A DNA stretch of 21,414 nt from JAWPMV01 sp038527215 (GTDB lineage: Bacteria; Bacteroidota; Bacteroidia; J057). The notes beneath the pieces are model-generated. The model did no database searches and had not been told where the DNA came from. It saw only the letters and a program-made list of their open reading frames with translations. Below, piece by piece: positions 7,750-15,967 of the stretch. The translations under genes and the position numbers were made by a program. The stretch lies in the NCBI GenBank assembly GCA_038527215.1, contig JBCBGC010000143.1:1-21414 (forward strand), in the 5' to 3' direction. The stretch's first letter is position 1. Each line of letters starts with the position of its first letter.

Positions 7750-8346
7750 ATGGATGAATTAAGCAATATGTTTCCAGAGCGGGTAGCCATCCCTCCCGTT
7801 TTTTATCACACTGAATCTGAAGCGCCTTTTTCCCATTGTGTCCTATGTGAACGAGAGCTCCTGGAATCAAACACTTCTTACCTGGTGGAAAAGGCTTGCA
7901 AATACCATCCGGAAACGGGAAATACCGATGTGAAATTTGAATATGCTATCTGCTGGGAATGTGCAGGGGATATGGATGCGGTCATGTCAGATGAATCTCG
8001 AGACGCCATGATGGAATATTTGATCCAGCATGTCAATCTCCTGGAAAGAAGGGAGCGCTTGTTAACAGATCATGGCCTGGTTTCAGAAAAGTGGATAGAC
8101 CACTGCATGTTCAAAGGTTCTACTTTGGAGGCAAACGAGCATTTCCAACTGATTGGACATTTCAAAGGGAAGCAAATGGTCTTCTCGCTCATGCCCTATA
8201 TGGTTGGCGAAGAAGCCATGAAGGAAATGAGCTTGTTGCTGTCCTCCAAAACATTAGGAGAGATGAATCGGTTTTTTGATCAGTTTTTTGGCTTGCCACC
8301 CGAGTTAAAAGACCTCTTTAAGGACCGTCCACCCATTTTACTGTAA
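7750..8346 (+). CDS. Uncharacterised protein with CxxC ... CxxC zinc-ribbon-like pair
   Basis: A 198-residue soluble protein that I do not recognise as a named family. Two CxxC pairs, Cys30/Cys33 (HCVLCE) and Cys68/Cys71 (CWEC), are 34 residues apart, the spacing of a split zinc ribbon. Cys50 and His53 lie between them. There is no signal peptide or membrane segment. The remainder is charged and probably helical: an E/D/R-rich stretch around 85-110, and a C-terminal half with FKGKQMVFSLMPYMVGEEAM and a Phe-rich FDQFFGLPPELKDLF end. Only 2 bases separate its stop codon from the Fpg/Nei-type glycosylase, so the two are almost certainly cotranscribed. A role linked to DNA repair is possible from context alone. 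No catalytic residues could be assigned. Confidence 0.8.
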   Translation: MDELSNMFPERVAIPPVFYHTESEAPFSHCVLCERELLESNTSYLVEKACKYHPETGNTDVKFEYAICWECAGDMDAVMSDESRDAMMEYLIQHVNLLERRERLLTDHGLVSEKWIDHCMFKGSTLEANEHFQLIGHFKGKQMVFSLMPYMVGEEAMKEMSLLLSSKTLGEMNRFFDQFFGLPPELKDLFKDRPPILL

Positions 8347-8348
8347 CT

Positions 8349-9140
8349 ATGCCCGAATTACCAGAAGTAGAACGATTCCGTCAGTATGTAGCAGAAGCCG
8401 CGCAAGGAAAGCGCTTCGTCTCTTTTTCTACCGAAAATGAGGGGCGAATGCTTCCTCAGGGAATTGAAAAGATCAAACAAGACATTCTGGGAGAGAAGCT
8501 GGTCCAAACCCACCGGATTGGCAAGTATCTGTTTCTCGAAATGGGCAATGGCAAAGTCATGATGTGGCATTTTGGCCTGACCGGTGATCCGGTTTACTAT
8601 CGGGCCGAAGAAGAGAAACCGCGCTTTGCCCGCCTGGTTTTTGGCTTAGATGACGGATTCTCTCTCGCCTTGAATTGCATGCGGAAATTTGGCCGGCTGA
8701 AAGTGGCGGAAAGCGTGGCTGATTTCCAAAGAGAAAATAAGCTGGGCGTGGACGCTATGGAAATAGATTCAGAGGCCTTCTACCAAGCCCTACATAAACG
8801 AAAAATTGCGATCAAAACGGCTCTGCTGGATCAAAAACATTTTGCTGGCGTGGGAAACTGGATCGCAGACGAGATGTTGTACCAGGCCCGCATATACCCC
8901 GAAGTACACTGCCAGCATTTAGACAAAAAAGACTTCAGCCGCTTGCATCAACTGATGCAGGAGATCATTCAGACCGCCTTGGATCATGGTGGGGTGTACC
9001 AGGAATTTCCTCCACATTTCATGGTGGGACATAGATGGGGAGATGGCCTTTGTCCAGAAACCGGCGCAGAGTTGGTCCGCATCGTGGTAGGCGGAAGAGG
9101 CACTTTTTTTAGCCCACCGCTTCAACCACAACCTAATTAA
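8349..9140 (+). CDS. Fpg/Nei-family DNA glycosylase/AP lyase with degenerate zinc finger
   Basis: A 263-residue base-excision repair glycosylase that should remove oxidised bases and cleave the abasic strand. The N-terminus is the family signature PELPEVE; after removal of Met the Pro becomes the Schiff-base nucleophile, with Glu as the general acid. HRIGKYLFLEM supplies the conserved Lys. Next comes the helix-two-turn-helix segment FAGVGNWIADEMLYQARI. The C-terminal finger is recognisable by shape (GHRWGDGLCPETGAEL, then RIVVGGRGTFF), and its DNA-contacting Arg is retained at 250. Three of the four zinc cysteines are gone: the first pair is CPET (only Cys235) and the last is SPPL in place of CPxC. 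It therefore probably has a zincless finger, as described for NEIL1-type enzymes. Substrate preference cannot be stated. It is tightly linked to the CxxC protein upstream, and the TPR gene begins 42 bases downstream. Confidence 0.9.
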   Translation: MPELPEVERFRQYVAEAAQGKRFVSFSTENEGRMLPQGIEKIKQDILGEKLVQTHRIGKYLFLEMGNGKVMMWHFGLTGDPVYYRAEEEKPRFARLVFGLDDGFSLALNCMRKFGRLKVAESVADFQRENKLGVDAMEIDSEAFYQALHKRKIAIKTALLDQKHFAGVGNWIADEMLYQARIYPEVHCQHLDKKDFSRLHQLMQEIIQTALDHGGVYQEFPPHFMVGHRWGDGLCPETGAELVRIVVGGRGTFFSPPLQPQPN

Positions 9141-9182
9141 TTTTGTCCTTTAAACAGTTCAACCAGTTCCATCAATCCTCCA

Positions 9183-10814
9183 ATGTTTAAATCGATAAGC
9201 AAACAACTCCAGCAACTATGGTCCTTCCTGACCCGCATACCGTTGCAGAAGTCCGTTGAAAAAATAGGGCATTTTGCATCAGGTTTGTTCAAAGTGGCTT
9301 TGGGAGTATTGGTCGTTCTCTTGCTCATGGTGGTGATCAGAGGTATACAGGATGATGGCTACCACCTCGAACCCTTTCGGGTTCCGCAAAACCTGGAAGA
9401 TCGGGGATTTAATGGCATTACCCTGGCCAATCAACTCCTGGATGAGGTGGAGCGCGTGAAAAAAATCAGTAATTCTACCATTGGTGGACAAGGACTGCTG
9501 GGGGGAGATGGAAATTCCCTTTCTACCGAAAGCAGACCGGAGATGAAGGTTACGATTTTGGGGCTGGGGGTTTCTATAGATGCCCTGATTTACTACTTGA
9601 GAGATTTTGTGGGAAAAAAGACCCAAACTATTTCGGGGGAATTGACCCAAGGCGACAGCTTGTTGAACCTGAGCCTGCGCGTAACCGGGTACCCCGCTGA
9701 GAAAGTGACGGTTAACTATGCGGGAAAAGACCTGCAAATGGCCATGAATGAGTTGTACCGAAAAGGAGCGGAGCGACTATGGAAATTGACCGATCCTTTT
9801 GTCGTGGCTTTGTATTTTCTCCGTCTGGAGGAGATAGATAAATCCATGGAACTGGTCAAGTATATGCTGACCAAGCCTAAGCTCACCAAGGAAGATAAGA
9901 AGATGGCTTACCTCATGTGGGCCAGTATAGATGGAGCAAACAAGGACTATGTAGCCTATTTGGAGCATGCCAAAAAAGCCGTGGAATATGGACCGGAGGA
10001 TTGGATTTCCTGGTATACCTATGGCACGGCTTTATACTACAATGGCAAAATGGAAGAGGCCGTAGAGGCCTATGAAAAAGAACTTACTTTTCATCCTGAA
10101 AAGGGGGAAAGAAGGCAATCCCATCTGAGTATGTTGAGCCAGGCGGGACAACCGGAAAAACTGGATCAAGAGATCGCTTTCTGGGAAGAAAATGCCGATC
10201 CCAACTCAAGCCTGGACTTACTCACTCTGGCCGCCTGTCGCTATTTCAAAGGAAACCTGGACGCCTACCATGTGTTGGTGGATTCAGCTTATGCCTTAGA
10301 TCCGGAGAATAAACGAACCCTTTATGCGCATTATGTGTCTTCCCTTTTGCGACAGGATACAACCACTGCTATAAAGAATCTGGAACAGTACATGTGGCAT
10401 GAGAATGAGACCCTTGATTTTTACCGCTCCTTGATTGGGATGAAAGTTATGACGCGGAAAAATGAGGAAGCCCTCAGCTTGGTAGAGGAAGCCAAAGAAA
10501 AACATGGAGAGCATCCTCATCTATTGAACTTAAAAGCGATGGCCAATTACCAAAAGAAGGATTTTCCAGCTGCCTTTGCCGCCATCAATCAAGCGATTGA
10601 ATTGAGCCCAAAGGAGAGCTTCCTGTACTCAACCCTGGCGGAGACGTATCATTACGCTGGAGACACAGACAACTTTTATCGCTCACTGGAAAAAGCCCAA
10701 TCCTTAGGCTTTGATTTTAATATGGTAGCTAATCAGCCGCCGTACACCCTTTATAAAGATCAACCAAGATATCAGGCGTTATTGGCTCAGAAAAAACCTG
10801 CGACCCCAGAATAA
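9183..10814 (+). CDS. Membrane-anchored TPR protein
   Basis: A 543-residue protein with a short cytoplasmic N-terminus, one strong membrane segment at residues 35-52 and a large soluble part predicted outside the inner membrane. Residues 60-190 form a non-repetitive domain I do not recognise; it contains a Gly-rich stretch (IGGQGLLGGDG) and a likely alpha/beta region. From about 200 to the end it is helical. Several tetratricopeptide-like repeats are visible: WYTYGTALYYNGKMEEAVEAY (around 280), the stretch near 410-440, LLNLKAMANYQKKDFPAAFA and LYSTLAETYHYAGDTDNFYRSL. TPR arrays usually mediate protein binding, so a scaffold role in the envelope is the best inference. It lies 42 bases after the glycosylase gene on the same strand and could share its transcript. 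A hairpin-rich gap follows before dxr. Confidence 0.8.
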   Translation: MFKSISKQLQQLWSFLTRIPLQKSVEKIGHFASGLFKVALGVLVVLLLMVVIRGIQDDGYHLEPFRVPQNLEDRGFNGITLANQLLDEVERVKKISNSTIGGQGLLGGDGNSLSTESRPEMKVTILGLGVSIDALIYYLRDFVGKKTQTISGELTQGDSLLNLSLRVTGYPAEKVTVNYAGKDLQMAMNELYRKGAERLWKLTDPFVVALYFLRLEEIDKSMELVKYMLTKPKLTKEDKKMAYLMWASIDGANKDYVAYLEHAKKAVEYGPEDWISWYTYGTALYYNGKMEEAVEAYEKELTFHPEKGERRQSHLSMLSQAGQPEKLDQEIAFWEENADPNSSLDLLTLAACRYFKGNLDAYHVLVDSAYALDPENKRTLYAHYVSSLLRQDTTTAIKNLEQYMWHENETLDFYRSLIGMKVMTRKNEEALSLVEEAKEKHGEHPHLLNLKAMANYQKKDFPAAFAAINQAIELSPKESFLYSTLAETYHYAGDTDNFYRSLEKAQSLGFDFNMVANQPPYTLYKDQPRYQALLAQKKPATPE

Positions 10815-10822
10815 ATTTCGAA

Positions 10823-10862
10823 TCGCTCAACAAAATGCCCATTTTGTTGTTTCTTTGAGCGA
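10823..10862. terminator. Strong compound hairpin between TPR gene and dxr
   Basis: CAACAAAAT (10828-10836) and ATTTTGTTG (10841-10849) form a perfect 9-base stem with a GCCC loop. Outside it TCGCTCAA (10823-10830) can pair with TTGAGCGA (10855-10862), sharing the CAA. The structure starts 8 bases after the TPR stop codon. It is a likely terminator or processing barrier for the upstream transcript, without a standard T run. Confidence 0.5.
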
Positions 10863-10880
10863 GGGAGCAATCCGGCTCCC
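10863..10880. repeat. GC-rich hairpin in the dxr leader
   Basis: GGGAGC (10863-10868) and GCTCCC (10875-10880) form a 6-base GC-rich stem with an AATCCG loop, directly abutting the preceding compound hairpin and ending 18 bases before the dxr start codon. It may affect dxr translation or mRNA stability; this is inference from position. Confidence 0.45.
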
Positions 10881-10898
10881 CGGAGAACGTCGCAATTC

Positions 10899-12071
10899 AT
10901 GTCTCAACCTCAATTTGTCGCCATCCTGGGATCCACAGGGTCTATTGGTACCCAGGCTCTGGAGGTTATTTCCCGGCTGCCTGAACAGTATGCTGTTTCC
11001 GTCCTGACGGCCCATCGCAATGTAGACCTCCTCATCGAACAAGCCCGGACTTTCCAGCCGGCTCATGTGGTGATAGGAGAGGAAGCCTATTTTTCTCAGC
11101 TAAAAGAAGCCCTGGCCGACTTGCCGATCACAGTACACGCAGGAGAAGCAGCCCTCACAGAAGTGATGGATTGGGAACAGACGGACATTGTGCTGACCGC
11201 GGTGGTGGGCTTTGTAGGGCTAAAGCCTACGGTGAGAGCGATTCAGGCTGGAAAGCGCATAGCCCTGGCCAACAAAGAAACCCTGGTGGTGGCGGGACAG
11301 ATTATCTCTGACCTGACAGCCAAGCATGGGGTGGAGATCATTCCGGTAGACAGTGAGCACTCGGCCCTTTTTCAATGCGTAGTAGGAGAAGCAGACAATC
11401 CGCTAGAGAAAATCTATCTCACTGCCTCAGGAGGACCCTTCCGGGGCTTTTCCCTTGAACAGTTGAAAATGGTGACCAAAGCCCAGGCCCTTAAACATCC
11501 CAACTGGGAGATGGGCGCAAAGATTACCATCGATTCCGCCAGTATGATGAACAAAGGGCTGGAAGTGATTGAGGCAAAATGGTTGTTCGACCTGAAGCCT
11601 GAACAGATCGATGTGATTGTCCACCCCCAATCCATCATTCATTCTATGGTGCAGTTTGAAGACGGCAGTATGAAGGCCCAGATGGGCTTGCCCGATATGC
11701 GACTCCCTATTCAGTATGGCCTGACTTACCCGGCCCGCCCTTATAATGATTTCCCTCGCTTCAATTTTCTGGACTATCCTTCTCTGACCTTTGAAAGGGT
11801 AGATATGAAGGTGTTTAAAAACCTCGAGCTGGCATACCGGGCCATGGAAAAAGGCGGAAATGCCGCCTGCATTCTTAATGCAGCCAATGAGGTTACGAAT
11901 CAACTTTTTCGAGCCGAAAAAATCCGGTTCACCGACATTGGCGACCTTAACGAAATGGCCTTGGAGGCAATCACCCATATACCCGTCCCCAGCCTGGAGG
12001 ACTTGCACGAAACCGACCGGGAGACGCGGCGCTGGATCAATGATAAAGTGGAGGTTATGACTTCTTCCTAG
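10899..12071 (+). CDS. dxr: 1-deoxy-D-xylulose 5-phosphate reductoisomerase
   Basis: A 390-residue enzyme of the methylerythritol phosphate pathway. It rearranges and reduces DXP to MEP with NADPH and a divalent metal, in the cytoplasm. The NADPH loop GSTGSIG is at residues 11-17 and the ANKETLVVAG motif follows. Metal ligands are Asp151 and Glu153 (PVDSEHSALFQC) and Glu222 (SMMNKGLE). The phosphate-binding and flexible-loop segments SGGPFRG, HPNWEMGAKITIDSASMMNKG and HPQSIIHSMVQF are all present. Length is normal for the family, and nothing suggests loss of function. It implies isoprenoid precursor synthesis by the MEP route. It converges with the lipoprotein gene at 12088, leaving only 16 bases between stop codons. 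Confidence 0.98.
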   Translation: MSQPQFVAILGSTGSIGTQALEVISRLPEQYAVSVLTAHRNVDLLIEQARTFQPAHVVIGEEAYFSQLKEALADLPITVHAGEAALTEVMDWEQTDIVLTAVVGFVGLKPTVRAIQAGKRIALANKETLVVAGQIISDLTAKHGVEIIPVDSEHSALFQCVVGEADNPLEKIYLTASGGPFRGFSLEQLKMVTKAQALKHPNWEMGAKITIDSASMMNKGLEVIEAKWLFDLKPEQIDVIVHPQSIIHSMVQFEDGSMKAQMGLPDMRLPIQYGLTYPARPYNDFPRFNFLDYPSLTFERVDMKVFKNLELAYRAMEKGGNAACILNAANEVTNQLFRAEKIRFTDIGDLNEMALEAITHIPVPSLEDLHETDRETRRWINDKVEVMTSS

Positions 12072-12087
12072 CTAGCCTCATGGCTTA

Positions 12088-12774
12088 TCACTGCTCCGAC
12101 AAGTGTTGAAGTTTTTGCTCGATATAAGCCATCCCTGCTTCCATACTACGGTTACTTTGGTAATAGCTGCTTTCTAGTTTGGTAAGGTGAATGAGTTGGA
12201 CAAAAGGGGCGAAGTAAAAATCATCGTCCCCCTGGACTTCTCCCTGGCCAGCCAGAGCGATCAGGGAATCCCCTAGGAATACAGCTTCTTCGAACAGGCA
12301 AGCTGTTCCACAATGGCTCACCTTGAAGACCTTTTTTTCCTGCATATCATATAAGTCCACCGCCGAGTCTGGATCTCCGTCAGTATATTTCCAGCCACCT
12401 GAGGTTTTTTCAACATTCAGATACACCGTTGGATCCAAGGCATACCGGCCGTCAGAAGTGATGGAAATGAGGAGGGAATAGGGGTAGGCAAAAAGGCTGT
12501 CGGGGGTAAAAACCACCTTGCTATCTTCCGGTACCGGGTATTCGAAAAAACCATTTTTGGGATTGGGAAGGGTTGTATCCTGGTCAAACTCCCCGGCGGT
12601 GATGTGATAATATTCGGCCCAGTAACTGAGTTCTCCGGACAGCAGGCTGGAGATGGGGTCTGAATGCTGCGTCTCCTCAGCAGGCGTCTCAGGGGCTTTC
12701 TGGGGCTGGCAACCCATTGCTATCAGTCCCACCGAAACAAAAAGCGAAATCGTAGATAAAGGCTTGAAAGTCAT
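12088..12774 (-). CDS. Hypothetical lipoprotein
   Basis: A 228-residue predicted lipoprotein of unknown function. The ATG at 12774 is preferred over an upstream in-frame start at 12810, because the signal peptide then has a standard length: a positive start, a hydrophobic stretch and a lipobox IAMGC with Cys22 as the lipidation site. A Pro/Glu/Thr linker follows (KAPETPAEET), then a soluble domain with many aromatic residues and beta-like segments. It contains a close cysteine pair (HCGTAC) that might form a disulphide in the periplasm. No family motif was recognised. It follows the phosphodiesterase gene on the same strand after 67 bases and may be cotranscribed with it. Confidence 0.75.
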   Translation of the reverse strand: MTFKPLSTISLFVSVGLIAMGCQPQKAPETPAEETQHSDPISSLLSGELSYWAEYYHITAGEFDQDTTLPNPKNGFFEYPVPEDSKVVFTPDSLFAYPYSLLISITSDGRYALDPTVYLNVEKTSGGWKYTDGDPDSAVDLYDMQEKKVFKVSHCGTACLFEEAVFLGDSLIALAGQGEVQGDDDFYFAPFVQLIHLTKLESSYYQSNRSMEAGMAYIEQKLQHLSEQ

Positions 12775-12841
12775 GGCAATAGTTTTAGAAAAGACAAGAT
12801 ACACAGCCATTTTTTATCCTGCCTACCCATAAACCTGTAGA

Positions 12842-13816
12842 CTAGGGGAAAGCCGGTCCAATGTCCTCAATGTAGTCCGTTACCATCCCATCTATAGGCA
12901 ATCCTTCCAGGGAGGGAAGTTCAGCGACATCATCTACCCATAAGTATAGCTGTAGCCCCTGCTCATGTACGGCCTCAATGAACCGGTAAGGCCAACCCCA
13001 CACATAAGGCAAATACGCTGTGGGGATCACCATGGCCCGGCCTTCCAATCTTGCTGGCACCTTTAACGCCCCAAAACTGAGAAAGAAAGGCAGAAAGTGC
13101 TGTTTGATTTCTTTTCTGGTTAGAAAAAGCGGCCTCACCTCTGGGTGCCATTTCTGAAAGGTATCCTGAAACACACTGCTCGACCATAGAAACAGTTTAG
13201 GCCTTACGGTCGCAGGTATGCTATCAAGTAAGTTGTCCAACATCTTTAAGGAGGCCCGGTTCCAGTCTTTGTGATCCAAAAGGAATTGCTGGTCCGGAAA
13301 AGCCTCCAATACCTGAGCCAGGGAAGGCATCATGCCTCTGCCTTGCGCCCGGAAGGGGAAGCTCTGACCACTATCTGGCGTATATCCGTAGCCGATGTCC
13401 AGGCGCTGCAGGCTGTCCATCGGAAGATGTTTCACCATTCCTTGCCCATCCGTTCTGCAATCCAGCGCATAGTCATGGAACACCATGAGCTGGCTGTCCT
13501 GGCTATGCCGCAGATCAATCTCGACGATGTCTGCTCCGAAGCGGAAAGCTGCCCTAATGGCGGGCAAGGAGTTTTCGATATAGGCATGCTTTGGGGAAAA
13601 AATGTGGCCTGCTTCACAGCCTGTTTTTACATCATAAACCCCTTTTTGATAATTGGCATGCACCCCCCGATGGGCCAGCAGGGTGGGAGGGAAGGCGGGC
13701 TCCTCTGGAGGACTGCCTGTCCAGAAATACTGGACCAGGAGAAAGCACATCAGCAGGGCCAGGGTGATCAATAGAACACGGCCTATTTTTTTTCTGAGGA
13801 GAGTAGGTCGACGCAT
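12842..13816 (-). CDS. Glycerophosphodiester phosphodiesterase family protein, membrane-anchored
   Basis: A 324-residue protein of the GDPD TIM-barrel family, which hydrolyses glycerophosphodiesters to glycerol-3-phosphate and an alcohol using a divalent metal. The start is set at the ATG at 13816 (MRRPTLL), which gives a basic N-terminus and a single membrane segment at residues 14-32; the longer form from 13876 is less likely. Catalytic residues are present: HRG at 49-51, Glu81-Asn82 (IENS), Glu99 and Asp101 (VEIDLR), and His114-Asp115 (FHD). About 30 residues lie between HRG and EN instead of the usual 8 or so. From memory, a GDPD subfamily with the same CxAxxI...HxYIEN insertion exists, so this looks like a normal variant. 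The active domain is probably periplasmic. It could recycle lipid headgroups. Confidence 0.88.
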   Translation of the reverse strand: MRRPTLLRKKIGRVLLITLALLMCFLLVQYFWTGSPPEEPAFPPTLLAHRGVHANYQKGVYDVKTGCEAGHIFSPKHAYIENSLPAIRAAFRFGADIVEIDLRHSQDSQLMVFHDYALDCRTDGQGMVKHLPMDSLQRLDIGYGYTPDSGQSFPFRAQGRGMMPSLAQVLEAFPDQQFLLDHKDWNRASLKMLDNLLDSIPATVRPKLFLWSSSVFQDTFQKWHPEVRPLFLTRKEIKQHFLPFFLSFGALKVPARLEGRAMVIPTAYLPYVWGWPYRFIEAVHEQGLQLYLWVDDVAELPSLEGLPIDGMVTDYIEDIGPAFP

Positions 13817-14169
13817 AGGTAGTGGGCTTAAGTCGACGGTAAAGCTAGTGAGAGACTTCGTCCCTGGGACCTCCATTTTTTCTCCGTCCTTTCTCAGGAA
13901 TTATCTGTAGCCCTTCCTCCAGTAAGTGCAGCAAGCTCTGGCCCGTCGGGAGTCTGAAACCTTTCTGGTCATGGGTTCGAAAAAAATAGCGTTTAGCCGC
14001 AAAAAGGGCAGTTTTTTTGCTTGCCCATCTGTGAAAAGTGGCCAAATAGCCAGGAGCTGCAAAGGGTTGATTTTTGCCTCCCTCTGTCCTTTCACTTTTG
14101 ACGATTTATCCTATCTTCGCCCTTCTATGCTTTAGCCCCCATTTTTACCAAAAGAACAGAAATTTATTC
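13817..14169. other. 353-base divergent intergenic region
   Basis: Lies between the divergent GDPD and GH15 genes and should contain both promoters, but I found no convincing Bacteroidota -33/-7 pair. GCAAAAA (13999-14005) / TTTTTGC (14014-14020) and the overlapping GGGCA (14006-14010) / TGCCC (14022-14026) offer two competing hairpins. A minus-strand frame is open from 14105 to 13845 (from 14045 if a TTG start is used). It has no ATG and would end 28 bases before the GDPD start. Its translation (for example KRYFFRTHDQKGFRLPTGQ) is not obviously random, but there is no other support for a gene. Confidence 0.45.
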
Positions 14170-15957
14170 ATGTCAAAGCACACGTACAATTACGGACTGA
14201 TTGGAAACTGCGCATACCTTGCCCTGGTAGATACAGAAGCCAATATCGGATGGTTATGCTGGCCCCGATTTGATAGCAGCTTTTTATTTGGCGGATTGCT
14301 GGATAAAGAAAAAGGGGGAGAATTTTCCATCAAACCCGCCACCGAGGGCTATACCAGTCACCAATACTACCTGGACAACACCAACATACTGGTTACCGAA
14401 TTTGATTGTGAGGACGGTAAATTTAAAGTGGTTGACTTTGCGCCGCGCTTTTTCCAATACGGTCGTAGATATAAGCCCCTCCTACTTTGCCGAAGGGTCA
14501 TTCCGGTAGAAGGAACCCCCAGGATCAAAGTGGTCTGCCGTCCTCGCGGAGAATATGGCAATGTAGAGCCTGATTTGTTATTCGGGAGCAGTCATATCCG
14601 CTACATGGGGCTGGAAAGGCAGGTGCGTTTGACCACCAATATTCCTTTGTCTTATGTGTCAGAGGAACAGGCTTTTGTCCTGAACGAACCCAGACACCTG
14701 GCCCTGGCCTGGGGAATTCCGCTCGAAGCAGAACTGGAAAATACCCTGGATACCTTTTATACCAAAACCCGCAATTACTGGCGGGTATGGGTCCGCAGAA
14801 CTTCCATCGGGCAGTTCCATCAGGCTGAAGTGATCCGCTCTTCACTGATTCTCAAGATGCACCAGTATGAGGACACGGGAGCCATTATCGCCGCCACCAC
14901 CACCAGTTTGCCGGAATCTCCGGGCAGTACCCGGAATTGGGACTACCGCTATTGCTGGATCAGGGATACCCATTACACCCTGAAAGCCCTCACTAACCTG
15001 GGACACTTCACCGAGTTGGAGCAGTATGCGCACTATATAGAAAATATCGCCATCAATAAAGGCGACGAGGAGCGCTTCCAGCCGCTTTATTCCATCACCG
15101 GCGATTCTAAGCTGATTGAAAAAACCATGGACCTGGCAGGCTATATGGGCAACACCCCTGTCAGGGTGGGTAACCAGGCCTATGAGCACATCCAGAATGA
15201 TGTCTATGGTCAGGTATTGGTTTCGCTCCTGCCCCTCTTCGTAGATAAGCGCCTTTCACAAGACGACAAGCGCCATCTTTTGCCCATGGTCATGAACATC
15301 CTCAAGCAAATTGAGGCTACCATGTATGAACCTGATGCAGGTTTGTGGGAATTTCGGAATAAAGCCCAGCAACACTGCTATACTTTCCTTTTCCATTGGG
15401 CTGGGGCCAATGCCGCCCTAAAGATTGCGCGCATGTACCGGGACTTTGACATGATGACCCTGGCCGAGCGCTTGATCCATGAGGCCACCAAGCAGATAGA
15501 GGCCTGCTATGATGAGGAAAGAGGGGTATATACCCAGGCCATTGAGACTTCTAACCTGGACGCCAGCCTTCTCCAGTTAGTGACGATGAACTATCTGGAC
15601 CCCAACAGTGAAAAAGCCCGTCGCCATGTAGCCGCGCTGGAAAAAGAGCTGAAGACCAAAAATGGCTTATTCTATCGCTATAAGCATGCCGATGATTTTG
15701 GAGAGCCAGAAACTACTTTTCTGATTTGTGCTTTTTGGTATGTAGAAGCCCTGGCTGTGATTGGTCGAACAGATGAAGCGATTGAAATATTCGAAAAGCT
15801 CATTTCTTATTCCAATCATTTATCCATGCTCAGTGAAGATGTAGATGCAAAAAATGGCTCTCAATGGGGGAATTTCCCGCAAGCCTATAGCCATGTCGGT
15901 CTGGTGAATGCGGCTTTTGCCATTTCACGGAAAATAGATACCCAGCCGTTTTTGTAG
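14170..15957 (+). CDS. Glycoside hydrolase family 15 protein (glucoamylase/trehalase type)
   Basis: A 595-residue cytoplasmic-looking enzyme that should release glucose from alpha-linked glucosides by inversion. The start is the ATG at 14170, giving MSKHTYNYGLIGNC, the usual beginning of bacterial GH15 proteins; a TTG at 14074 would add an unrelated tail. The N-terminal beta-sandwich domain (about 1-230) contains the early WLCWPRFDS motif. The (alpha/alpha)6 barrel follows, with RNWDYRYCWIRD at 255-266. The two expected catalytic glutamates are Glu394 (LWEFR) and Glu556 (LSEDVD...GNFPQAYSH). There is no signal peptide. Family members of this layout include trehalases and glucoamylases, and the substrate cannot be decided from sequence alone. 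The gene converges with the histidine kinase gene, 10 bases apart. Confidence 0.93.
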   Translation: MSKHTYNYGLIGNCAYLALVDTEANIGWLCWPRFDSSFLFGGLLDKEKGGEFSIKPATEGYTSHQYYLDNTNILVTEFDCEDGKFKVVDFAPRFFQYGRRYKPLLLCRRVIPVEGTPRIKVVCRPRGEYGNVEPDLLFGSSHIRYMGLERQVRLTTNIPLSYVSEEQAFVLNEPRHLALAWGIPLEAELENTLDTFYTKTRNYWRVWVRRTSIGQFHQAEVIRSSLILKMHQYEDTGAIIAATTTSLPESPGSTRNWDYRYCWIRDTHYTLKALTNLGHFTELEQYAHYIENIAINKGDEERFQPLYSITGDSKLIEKTMDLAGYMGNTPVRVGNQAYEHIQNDVYGQVLVSLLPLFVDKRLSQDDKRHLLPMVMNILKQIEATMYEPDAGLWEFRNKAQQHCYTFLFHWAGANAALKIARMYRDFDMMTLAERLIHEATKQIEACYDEERGVYTQAIETSNLDASLLQLVTMNYLDPNSEKARRHVAALEKELKTKNGLFYRYKHADDFGEPETTFLICAFWYVEALAVIGRTDEAIEIFEKLISYSNHLSMLSEDVDAKNGSQWGNFPQAYSHVGLVNAAFAISRKIDTQPFL

Positions 15958-15967
15958 AAAACAGGTT

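Noticed and set aside
12850..13610. About 30-residue insertion between HRG and EN motifs of the phosphodiesterase, at first taken as a novel domain
   Set aside because: It matches what I recall of a widespread GDPD subfamily with a conserved CxAxxI...HxYIEN segment, so it is probably normal for that subfamily.
13968..13990. GGTTCGAAA-like stretch resembling a tRNA T-loop
   Set aside because: The flanking bases do not pair as a T-arm, and no D-arm, anticodon arm or acceptor stem could be built around it.
13845..14105. Open minus-strand frame upstream of the phosphodiesterase gene
   Set aside because: It has no ATG and only a TTG start, it overlaps another open frame on the plus strand, and no motif is recognisable. 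It is kept only as a note in the intergenic entry.
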